This document shows, piece by piece, positions 20,657-32,057 of a stretch of DNA of 64,000 bases. Each line of letters begins with the position of its first letter. Positions within the stretch are counted from its first letter, which is position 1. A model generated the notes under the pieces. The model was not told the DNA's origin, ran no database searches, and worked only from the letters and a program-made list of their open reading frames with translations. Source of the stretch: Mycoplasma sp. (ex Biomphalaria glabrata) (GTDB taxonomy: Bacteria > Bacillota_I > Bacilli_A > Mycoplasmatales > GCF-1484045); NCBI RefSeq assembly GCF_001484045.1, contig NZ_CP013128.1, positions 352,283-416,282 of the forward strand. The letters are read 5' to 3'. Position numbers and translations under genes: made by a program.

Positions 20657-23566
20657 ATGATTCTATTAATTAAAAATGGGTTTGTTGAAATAAGAAAATA
20701 CTTTTTCCAATTTTTATGTTGTATATTATTAATTTTTTCAGGAATCACTATTTTTACAACACTAAATTTATCAGGTAAAGCAATTTCAGATAGTTTTTAT
20801 TATTATTCAAAAGCAACAAAGCTTTATAATTTTAATACTCCAGATAACAATACAAGTTCATTTGACTGAAATCCAAGTGATCCTGTAATTAAACAACAAT
20901 GTAAAAACTATGTTGATTTTTCAAATCAACAAAATAGTTATGAATGCGAATTAAATCTAATAAATTATTATTCTAGCTCATCACAATTTGACTATGATTG
21001 AGACATTGCTCAAAAAGTTTCTACACAAATATTCTTAAATAATCAAGTTCAGCAAATTACAGTTGAACCATTAGAAAATAATATGAATTATATGATTCCT
21101 TATTTTCAAAATGCTAATTATATGGAGTCTAATTATTTACAAGATGGAAATTGTATTGTAAATCCAGATTGAGCAAAATTAAATAATTATCATATTGGTG
21201 ATATGATTAATCCATTTAATTTACAGCCTTTAAAAATCACAGGATTTGGAGTATTGCCTTATTATGTAAACGAACAAGTTTCACCATTTTTTAACAACGG
21301 AGCTATGGCATACATTGTTACAAATCCTTTTACTTTTCAAAATATTGCAAAAACTTATCAAGTTAATTCAAAAAGTATAGATTTTCGATTTAATACAGAT
21401 TTTCATACAGTTGATCAAGTCAATGCTAAGGTTAGTGACTTAGATAACTTATTGCAATCAAAACTAGTTATAAAAAACCCAAAATTTCATTTTTTTAATT
21501 TTGCTTATAAATCAGGACTTGATTTTGATAATACAAATAGAAGAATTTCAATAATTTCAACATCATTATTTTTGAACGCCCAAATTGCTAACATTTTCTT
21601 GGTTATATTGTTAAGTAATGCCGGAATAATTACATTTATAGTTGTTAGAAGAAGAATTTCAGATTCACAAAAACAAATCGGTTTATTAAAATCACTTGGT
21701 TACACTAATCTTGAAATTGCTGCTTGGTTTTTACCTTTTTCCTTTGTTGCTTGTTTGATAGGATCTGTATTAGGATCGCTAACGGGATTTTTATTGCAAT
21801 CATTTATTAACGAACTCTACCACATGTATTATCCGTTAAATATATTTGATTACTCATGACAAACTTTCTTTTTTTCTTTAGTCATTCCAATTATTTTAAT
21901 TTCGGGAACAAATTTATTTTTCTCTGTTCGCTTAATATCAAAAAACACAGCATCCTTAATGAGGGGAGCAACATCGGATAAAGTTACTTTCATATTTAGT
22001 TTATTGCGTGTATGAACGTCTAATTTATCATTTAAATTTCGTTTCACTTTTGCTTTGTTTTTAAAATCTATTGGCAAAATGACAATTGTGGCTGTAAGTA
22101 CACTAATTTCAGGATTTCTAGCACTATTTAGTGTGTCAGCATCATCAACTGTGGAGGTATTATCAAGAAATGCCTTAGCCACATCACATTATAATTACAT
22201 GTATAAATTTAATGAAAATTATTTACTAAATAATAACTATAAAATGTTTCAAGAAAAATGTATTAACGGAGAGCAACGAATTCCTGAATGTTTATGGGCC
22301 AAAGGGCAGGCAGGTAATCCTGATCAATACATAAGTCCTTTAGATTCAACCTCTCTTTTTAAAGCTATTGAAGATAGTATTAACAAAGGTTCTTTTGATT
22401 TGGTAGCATTATCTGGAAAATATTATTTATTAACAGATGATAATAAAAATTATTTGAAAGTAACTATAATTCCTTTCATAACGAACATTATCAACACCAC
22501 TTCTAACCAACAATTAAGAACAGAATTGGGTGTTTTGTTGATTTACCTAAGTGAAGTTATTAATTCATCAAAACCATATGTAACTTTTGGTTATTTAGTG
22601 CAAGGTCAAAATGACGTTAGCGGTTTGAATTTTCAGGATAAGATTGATCCCAATCAACAAAACAATTTGCAAACAACATCGATTATTTCATGATATGGGG
22701 ATTATAAAAATTTATCTAAATTTATGACATATTATACTAATTCTTTTCAGCAAGCATTAGAACAAAAAATAAGTAATTACACTCCGATTGCTGTTTCGAC
22801 ATTTTTAGCCCAACAAGATTCCTTAAAAGTTGGATCAACAATGGAGTTGGGTAATACAAAATGTGAAATTGTTGATATTTATGATAATAGAGTAATGAGT
22901 GAAATAACCATGTCACCAACAAATATGTACAAATATTTGTTAGATGAGCAAAAAATTTCAATAGTTACATATAATAAATTAATTTCAGAATCACTATCGG
23001 AACAAGAGCATTTTAGTAACATGTTATTATCTAATGAAACAATGCAAGAATACCCTTTTAATTATCTTCCGATAAATGTTTCTAAGGTTTCTAATTCAAC
23101 TTTTTTATCTTGATATTTTAATTTAAATCAATTAAAGGAATTTATATCAGGGCAAATTAATAAATTAAATATCATGATTACTTTATTAATAATTGCTAGC
23201 GCAATAATTTCATTAATTATCATATTAGTTATTGCAAATGTAATTATCAATGAAAATAAAATAATCATATCTATTATGAAAGTTCTTGGTTATCGAACAA
23301 ATCAAATTAATAGAATGTTTCTTGGAATGTATTTACCTGTAATGTTAGCTGCATTCTTGTTATCAATAGGTTTTGTTAATGTTTTACTAAATTATTTAAC
23401 AAACACTATTTCTTCTAACGCTAATGTTTTAGTGGATTTCTCATTAAACATCTTTGATATTTTGATTTCATTATCAATTATAATTATTTTGTATGCATTA
23501 TCAGTTTTATCGGGGTATCGCTTAATCAAAAAAATTGGATTTTTAAAAGCAATTCAAGCCGAGTAG
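20657..23566 (+). CDS. FtsX/MacB-like ABC permease, 8-TM, two-unit
   Basis: A 969-residue membrane protein read through many TGA codons. It has two FtsX units: TM1 (~15-40) plus an outer domain plus three TMs, then a second TM (~466-490), a second outer domain and three TMs. Each unit has the cytoplasmic KxLGY motif (LLKSLGYTNLEIA and MKVLGYRTNQINRMF) that contacts the ATPase. The outer domains carry closely spaced cysteine pairs (for example near 535 and 545). The ATG lies 3 bases after the ATPase stop. Typical of large mycoplasmal permeases of unknown cargo. Confidence 0.88.
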
Positions 23567-23573
23567 GAAAATT

Positions 23574-24941
23574 ATGAACAAAATTCTTAAAAATATGTAT
23601 AAAGGGATCTTTTCACACAAAACACAGTTAATAGCTTTAATTGTTTTAGTTTGTATAGGTGTCAGTTTTGCAATTGGCGTAAGTTCATCGATTCAAGTTA
23701 TTAGTAAAAAATACGATGAAATGGTTAAAGAATCAACACCACATCAATTTATTATGGATATTTCTAATCTTTCTGATGTCAGTGATGAAAATGATAAAAA
23801 TCATCAAATTCACGACGAAAGTCATTTATTAAAAAATATCGAAACTTATTTGAATCCTTTTTTTACAAGTAGTAATGTACAAGAACAATATACAGTTAAA
23901 GATATTCACGAATTATATACTGGATCGGTATCTGGAGATAAGGGTGCAAATTCAGTATTTAAAGTTGAACCATATCAAGCGACCGGTGTAGATAAAACTA
24001 TTATTGTTAAAACGATGATTGATCCGAGTAAAATGCAAGCTGATGAAATTTACATTTCACCATTTTATGCTCAAGCAAGACATATCAATTTAGGAGATTC
24101 AATAACGGTAGGGCAAGATAAACCTTATAAAGTTGTTGGTTATGCAGTTAGTTATGATTTTTTATTTATGCAAGTTGATAAATTAAATCAAATTCCTGAT
24201 GGTCAAAACGAGGCAATGGTTTATTGTAGTCCTAATGCCTTTTATTACAATCCAACAGATTTAGCTGATGGAAGTCGATTTGCAACAACATCTAATCAAG
24301 ACCGCGAAATTTATATTATGGGAGCAACGAATCAAAAAAATTTCGATTTTCGAAATTTTTTACAAAATAAAATAAAAAACCCAGCATTCAACAACTCAAC
24401 CGGAATTTTAAATGTAACTGGAAGTGGTTTTAATTATTCCTTCAATATATATAACGGGAATGACCCAAAATTTTTATTTAATAACCGCTCAAATACTTTT
24501 GGTAATATAATTGATGACACAAAGAGTATTATGATCGTTTTGATGATTATTTTAACGATAGTTACATGATTCATCATTACCATCATTAGCAAGAAGCGTC
24601 TAGATCAAGATAGTCAACATATTGGTATTTTCATTGCCAATGGTTATCGAAAACTAGAAATTATTTTAAGTTATGTAGGTTATTCGTTTATTAGCACGAT
24701 TGTTTCATCAGTTTTGGCTATTTTTGTCTCAATTGGAGTTTATTATTTTATTACTCAATTATTTTTAAGTTTATTTAATTTACCAATTTTTGGGACACCA
24801 TGAGATTTCGGAGAAATTGCAATATATTCTGTTATTTCCGCGATAATAGCTATCATAATTACTTGTTCAATAACATTCTTATTCTTGTGATTTAAATTAA
24901 GAAATGTGACGACTATTGAATTAGTGAAAAGGGAGGTTTAA
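23574..24941 (+). CDS. FtsX-like ABC permease, first half of a split pair
   Basis: 455 residues: TM1 (IALIVLVCIGVSFAIGV), an outer domain of about 260 residues, then three C-terminal TMs, with IGIFIANGYRKLEII as the ATPase-contact motif. It corresponds to the N-terminal unit of the neighbouring two-unit permeases. The stop TAA is followed after one base by the GTG of the next gene. A GGGAGG sequence inside its end provides the ribosome-binding site for that gene. Confidence 0.85.
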
Positions 24942-24942
24942 A

Positions 24943-27387
24943 GTGAAAAAAGAACCTAATTTCTTTAAAAATATTTTAGAGAATAATAAATTTTATCGTC
25001 GCCATTTACGTAATAAAACTCTAAAAAAAGAATTATCAGAACAAGAATGACAAGAAAAAAAATATCGCGATTATCAATACATTCGCAATTTACGTAGTAT
25101 GCAATGATCAATTGCTACTAGATACATTTCTCGTATTGCAACTGTTGCAATAATTATGTTTACTTCATCAACTTTAATTTTGATTTCTATTTTATTACCT
25201 AATGCCTTAGGTGTTTTTAAATCAGGAGCTATTAATGGATTCGGAAATTACCAATCCTATAGTGAATATCACGATACAGCTATTAATATTCCGGTTACAA
25301 AAGGTAATTCAGAACAAAGTTTTGATCAACAAGTTGATACAACAGATCCATATTTATCACCAGTTGGAGGACCTTTTTCACCATTCAATGGCGAAAAAGG
25401 AGTAGATAATCGTTATAGTGTTTTTGATGAAAATGATGATTACCAAACAAGTTATGCACCAAATTACACAAGTTCACCTTTAAACCTATCATTATTTAGT
25501 TATTTAGGTGGGTTTGTAATTAGTACAAAATGGGTTCAAAACTTAGACAATAGTGGAATTAGTGCTCCGGCTTTCAAGAATACAATTTGTAGTGCTTTGG
25601 GTATAGATCCAAACGGACCAGGAATAAAAACAGGAGTAGATTGTATTACCCAAGTAATTAGGCAAAATGCTCCAGCATATATTAACCAAAAATTATTTGG
25701 AACTGGTGCTCAACCGAACATTTATTTGACAGCTGCAGATATAGAATATAGTTATTTAACAGACACACTATACACTCACATAAATGGTAATATCGAAGAT
25801 AAAAATATTAAGTCAGAAATATGAGGTTTAAATCCCAATAGTAGTTTTAATTTAACAGACGGACAAACAGATTTATTTAGTAAATTAAATAGTTCTTTAT
25901 TGCAATATGCTGGGAAAAATGTTTTCCCGTGTTTTGTCAATAAAACACTAGAGAACGATTTGAAGGTTAATAATGCCATTGATAGTAATGGGGATTTTAT
26001 GTATCAATCAAACTATCAAGTCGGATTTTATCAGGACCCAACAGATCCAAATAAATGGTTGGCGATTAATCCAAATAATTACTATTGATCATTGAATAAT
26101 GGGTTATCAGTTTTTTTTGATCCGCTAAATAGTCCAGGAAGTTCAACAGATGCCTTTCTAAATGCTGAATCAACATTTGATCCGTCGCAAGCACGTCCAA
26201 CTCAAGACAAAGTCGTGGATGTTAATAATAGTGTTGATGCTTTGGTTGCTAAAGGGAAATTTAAAATAGAAACAATTCCTTACACAGTTAAAATGCATAG
26301 TATTGGTGTTGCAAATGATTTTGGTGATGCAAGAATTTTTACAACACACTCATTAGCTAACGAAATCGCTGGATATTATGCACCAACAACAAATGATCAT
26401 TTTATTTACAATTTACAAGCAAAATCACCTTTCGATTTAACATCATCAACGATTAGTGAATTATCTAAACCCACTTACTATAACTCTAATTCACCGATTG
26501 CTCAAGCTTTAACGCCGGTTAGTTTAGATGACATTGAAAATTATTTATCAAAAACGCCTAATGCTCATTTAGCTTCAGATGGTCACCCTTATCAAGATAA
26601 AATTTGAGCTCCTTTACTGCAAGGAGATATTAAAAACGATAAATATAGTTTATCTGGTGGATACACATTGTATTCATTTAAGGACGATCAAAGTGATATT
26701 TATTTTAACGGCCGACTATCAACGCAATTAGAAAATGCTGATTTATCGATATTTTCAATTTGAACACCATACGGAAATTATGATCGTTTTGGAATGTCAG
26801 ACACTTCTGATAAAAATTGAGACCCGACTCAATTTGCAAATGGATATAAATGTAGTGGACCCGCCGACCCTACATGTATAGGTTCTGCAAATCAATCTTC
26901 AATATCGGTACAAAATGCTTATTCAAAGAAAGAAGTTGTAGATGCTATCGATAAAATTGTTCAACTAATTACAATTGTTTTATATGGAACGCTATTATTC
27001 TTTTTGGTTGTATCGTTAATAATTATTCTAGTTTCAACAAACATTGTTATTGATGATAACAAAAAAAATATTTCTGCTTTTAAAATTATGGGTTACCGTA
27101 ATTCTGAAGTAATAAAAATTATCACTCAACCGTATTTTATGACAGTTATTTTGGCATTCCTTCTAGCAATTCCTGTTGTTATTGGTATTTTCAGCGTTTT
27201 ATTAGACGTTATCGGTTCGGTTACTGGTTTAAATTTAGCTCAATCGGGTATTTCAATATGAGAGTTTGCTCAATGATGACATTTCGCAATCGGTCTAGTA
27301 ATAATTGTTTTTATTTATACCTTAAATATATTTCTAAATAGAAAAGCATTAGATAGAATTAAACCAATTGATGTTTTAAAAGGATAG
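24943..27387 (+). CDS. FtsX-like ABC permease, second half of a split pair
   Basis: 814 residues starting at GTG 24943, which has a perfect GGGAGG site 7 bases upstream. A basic cytoplasmic stretch (~60 residues) precedes TM1 (VAIIMFTSSTLILISILL). A very large outer domain follows, then three TMs with FKIMGYRNSEVIKII. Cysteine pairs occur in the outer domain (for example CSGPADPTC). With the preceding gene it makes the equivalent of one 8-TM permease. It ends 2 bases before lysS. Confidence 0.85.
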
Positions 27388-27389
27388 AC

Positions 27390-28882
27390 ATGGAATACAA
27401 TAGAAAATTTTCTGAACAGGAACAAATTCGTCGTGACAAAAAGAAAAATTAAAAAATTTAGGATTTGAAAATTATTCATCAAAAAAAGAAACTAATACTT
27501 CAATTGAAGAATTATTTATTAGATATAATGAATTATCAAAAGAGGAACTTGAAAACAAAAATAATTACACCTATCAAGTAATGGGTCGCGTAATGGCTAA
27601 ACGTGATCAGGGAAAAACAATTTTCTTTAATATTAAAGAAGTTCTAAAATCAATTCAATGTTATGCTAGACAAGATGCCTTAACTGAAAATGAATTTGCA
27701 GGGCTAGGTTTAATGGATATAGGGGATATTGTTTATGTTACTGGAACGATTATGAAAACCAAACTTGGTGAATTAACCTTAAAAATTAAATCTTGAGAAA
27801 ATGTCACAAAAAGTTTGAAGGTTTTACCTGAAAAATATCATGGTTTGAATGATATAGAAGAAAAATATCGTCACCGTTATGTAGATTTAATTACAAGTGA
27901 TGAAACAAAACAAGTTTTTATTGATAGAACTAAAATTATTAAATCAATTAGAAATTTTTTGGATGATCAAAATATTTTAGAGGTTGACACTCCAATGCTT
28001 CATGCAATTCTTGGTGGAGCAGCAGCTGAACCGTTTGTTACACATCACAACCAATTAGACAGAGATTTTTATTTACGTGTTGCCCCAGAATTATTTTTAA
28101 AAAGACTAATTGTTGGTGGTTATAGAGGTGTTTATGAGATGGGAAAAAATTTCCGTAATGAAGGCATTTCTATAAAACATAATCCCGAATTTACTGCCAT
28201 TGAAATTTATATCGCAAATCAAGACCTTCGAGATATGATGAAGTTGACTGAAGATTTAATTAAGCATGCTGCATCAAAAATTATGACTAGTATGAAAATA
28301 AATTATGATGGCAACGACATCGATTTAAATGAATTTAGTAGAATTTCGATGATAGATAGCATCAAAAAAGAAACTAATATCAACTTTTTAGCGAAAAATT
28401 ATTCAATAGATGATTTGCTAAAGATATGTAAAGAACATAACATACATGTTGAAAATCATCAAAAAACCTTTGGACATGTAGTTAATTTATTTTTTGAACA
28501 TTTTGTAGAGAAAACACTTATAAATCCGACATTTATTTATGATTATCCAATTGAAATATCGCCATTTGCTCAAAAATTGAAAGAAGATGAACGTTTTACG
28601 GATAGATTTGAATTATTTATTGGGGGAAGAGAATACGCTAATGCTTTTACGGAATTAAATGACCCAGATGATCAAATGGAACGCTTGGAAAACCAATTAA
28701 AAGAGAAAGAGAAAGGAAATAAGGAAGCGAATGAAATAGATATAGATTTCATTGAGGCTTTGGAATACGGAATGCCGCCTACAGGGGGGTTAGGCATCGG
28801 AATTGATCGTCTAATTATGTTGCTAACAAATAGAAGAAATATTCGCGACGTAATTTTATTTCCAACATTAAAAACAAAATAA
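27390..28882 (+). CDS. lysS: lysyl-tRNA synthetase (class II), one frame break
   Basis: Charges tRNA-Lys. The N-terminus reads [20 protein letters not shown] and hits TAA. One extra A in the A5 tracts at 27438-27448 continues it as [13 protein letters not shown] and on to the OB-fold ([15 protein letters not shown]) and the class II core ([47 protein letters not shown]). The repaired length is 497 residues, normal for Lys[10 protein letters not shown] replaces the usual GGAxAR/KPF. It is embedded between two permease genes of the ABC cluster. Confidence 0.88.
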
Positions 28883-28900
28883 TGGTAGAAAATCAAAAAA

Positions 28901-31900
28901 ATGTTTTATTTATTTAAAAATAATTTTAAAAGTATTTCTAAGAATAAGATTAGTTTCATATCGATTCTTTTTATTTCTTTATTAAATTCCTTATTGTTTG
29001 TTGTTTTTGCTTTTTCATTAGATAATTATGAAACATCTTTTGCAAAATACGAAAATCAAACTTATTTGCATTACTATTCGCTAGATAAAAACAAAGTATC
29101 TTTAAAAGATGGTTCACCGATTACTAATGATAATTTTAATAATTGATTTAACAAACCTTTCGGAAGTAAAGGTTTAGAGTGAACTGAAAATTACGAAATT
29201 ACTTCAATTACAAATTTTAGAGGAGTTTTGAGTTATTTTTCTTTTTTAAATTTTAATGGAACAAATGATCATCCTTTTACATTTAATAATGCCAAGGTAG
29301 ATTTACCTGATATTACAAAAATGAATAATCAATTTAATATAAACGATGAGAATCCAGACATTAATTCCGAAATAAAAACCGGATTACCTGTCTTAGCTAG
29401 TCAACCATGGGCAGAAAATTGAAATATTCACATCGGTGATAGTGTGAGTATTTTTGGATTGACATTACTAATTACAGGATTTGCCAAACCTGCCAATTTA
29501 GTTTCTCCAGTTATTGGAGATAACATTTCAACAAAAGGTACTAATTCTGGATTCTTTATTATTAATTTTGGAGCGGAAAGGACTATAACAGATTTAAATG
29601 ATGTTGAAAATCGAGTAAATAATTTTAATAGTCATGTATCAACAAACACTTCAACGCTGAAATCTACATTTGTAATGAGGGATAATTCGCAAATTTTTTC
29701 AAATAATTTTGTTACCCAACAATTATATTCAAAATACAAAACATCTTTTGATGACGATTTTAAATGAATAGAACAACGAGACCAAGATTCAAAAATAAAT
29801 ATTCTTCAGAATTCTTGAGTGGATGATTTTAGAATTAGTCGTTTTCTTAAAACAATGGAATCAATAGTTTTTTTTCGAAATTTTTTTGGGATATCGTTGA
29901 CACTTATCGTTTCTCTAATTACAGCCATTACTCTTAAAAGATTAATTCATAATTCTAAAACTGAAATAGGTATTTTAAAATCTCTAGGTTATTCGCCAGC
30001 AAGTATTGCTATTAGTTATTCGACATTATTAGGATTTATTGGAATTTTAGCAGGTTTGTTTGGAGCGCTTACTGGATTTTTATTACAAGCAATTGTTACC
30101 TCCTTGTCATCAGACGTTTTCTTAATAACAATACCTTTATCCGCATTTTTTGTGGTACCATGACTGATTGGTTTATTTTTCCCGGTAGTGTTATTGGTTT
30201 GTTTAGGTTTTATTTTTAATATGCAGTACACGACTAAAAAAATATTAGTTCTTACGCGACCAATTGTTATGACTAATTTATATTTTTTATCATCATTAAA
30301 TGGATTATTAGATAGACTTCCTTTTTGAACAAAATTTTCAACAAACACTGCTTTAAAATCAATGTCAAAATTAGCAACTTTGCTTTTAGGAATTATGTTC
30401 TCAACAACATTACTATTTACAGCTTTTTCTATGAATGGTTTGATTTCGAGAAATTTGCAGGAAAGTTTGAAACCTTTGAATTACAATTTTGAAATTACTT
30501 ATAACCGTCAACAAATTATAGATAACAAAAATATTTTAATAAATAGTCCAGATCCAGAAGTTAACTTAAATGGAAGCTATTATGGCAAAACCACAACCGA
30601 CGTTTTAACACCAAAAAATGGTTCTTATTCTCTAGTTCCTGAACAGGACGGAGCAAGTAGAAACATTAATGAAGAATGAACTAAAAATCTTCAAAAATTA
30701 AGTACACCAGATATTGAAAAATTATTTACATTTATGATGAATAACGGGATGGGCGGTTATTATTTTACAGTCCAAGAAATTAATCAGCAGGCTGGAGGAA
30801 TTGATAAAAGTACACTACCAGATGTTGCTAGAGTTTTAAGTAATATTGCTAGCATTTTACCTTCAGGAAATATTAAAACATTTGTAAATAGTTTAATAAA
30901 TAGTGTAAACGAATTAGAAGCAAATTTTAGCGGATTACCGACCACGAATAAAAATTTTTATATTAATTCTGGTTTTTCTTTATATGATTCTGAACACGAT
31001 TATCGTTATGCAGATTCATCTACAATTATTAAAGTTCCGACTGGTGAGAATGTTGATTTCGATGTTAAGGGCATGAATGATTTATATAATAACTTACCGA
31101 TTTCTAATTTTGTAAATACTATTAACTATACAGAAATAAACAATTTACAACAAGATCAAAATTTACCTGGAGTAATGGTGAATCAAAATGCTAGTGATAA
31201 TTATGGAATTAAAATCGGGGATATTATAAATATAAACGGACAAAACTGTTTAGTTCAGAAAATTTTTTCCGGTTATTTTAAGAACATTATTATTACCTCG
31301 GATAAAAACTTTTCAACTATTTTTTTTCCACATCAAACTATTCTAGATGATAAATTAAATAATGCTGTAATTTATAATAAATATTTTAATAATAATTTAA
31401 GTATTAGTGATTACCTATCGACACGTTTTTCTTTTGTTTTACAAACATCACCAGATAATCCAAATGTATTTAGCGCTTCAACCAATTTTTCATCATTTTA
31501 TTCAGTAAAAGATGTTTTAGATGCTGTTAATTTAATTGTTTCAACGGTTCAAATTTTTATCGCTATTACCGTTTTTGTTTTTATTGCTATTGCTATAATC
31601 ATTATTATGTCGGTTATCGTGTTAATTGTTTATGAAAATTCATTATTTATGTCAATTATGAAAGTTCTAGGATATTCATCAGGTCAAATTAATAAGTTGT
31701 TTATGTCTATATATATGCCGTCCATTTTTATTGGACTTGGGCTTGGTGTTCCTCTTTCAGTTTTTGCTGTAAATTATTTATCAAATCAATTGACAACAGT
31801 GTTAACAATCGGGATTAGCCCGCATACTGATATTTGAGACCTATTAGCATCTATTAGTGTTGTTGTACTGATCGTATTAATTGCTGCATTATTTAGTAAA

Positions 31901-31951
31901 TCTCTTATTAATAAAATTGAAATGAATCAAGCTTTAAAATCTTTAAATTAA
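28901..31951 (+). CDS. FtsX/MacB-like ABC permease, 8-TM, two-unit
   Basis: A 1016-residue paralogue of the permease at 20657. TM1 is at ~15-42, a first outer domain is followed by three TMs with LKSLGYSPASIAIS, then TM5 (LATLLLGIMFSTTLLFTAFS), a larger second outer domain and three final TMs with MKVLGYSSGQINKLF. The start at 28901 directly opens the TM-preceding segment MFYLFKNNF. There is no clear ribosome-binding site, so it may depend on lysS translation 18 bases upstream. It has no ATPase of its own and probably shares the one at 19742. Confidence 0.85.
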
Positions 31952-32020
31952 AAATATATGCACATTAGTTGCTCTAATTGGGTTTAGATAATTAAAAATT
32001 TTTTTATAAAAAATATTGTT

Positions 32021-32043
32021 AAATATTATGTATCATAATATTT
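32021..32043. promoter_or_regulatory. perfect palindrome upstream of nrdJ, candidate operator
   Basis: Two exactly inverted 10-base arms (AAATATTATG and CATAATATTT) are separated by TAT. They end 14 bases before the nrdJ start, just ahead of its AAGGGGGG ribosome-binding site. TTGTTA (32018-32023) and TATTTA with 17 bases between could be a promoter overlapped by the palindrome. It does not look like a standard NrdR box. No B12-box sequence is seen, so a cobalamin riboswitch is not supported. Confidence 0.5.
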
Positions 32044-32057
32044 ACCAAGGGGGGAAA

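Noticed and set aside
31952-32057. Cobalamin riboswitch before nrdJ
   Set aside because: Only about 105 bases are available and no B12-box-like conserved sequence is seen.
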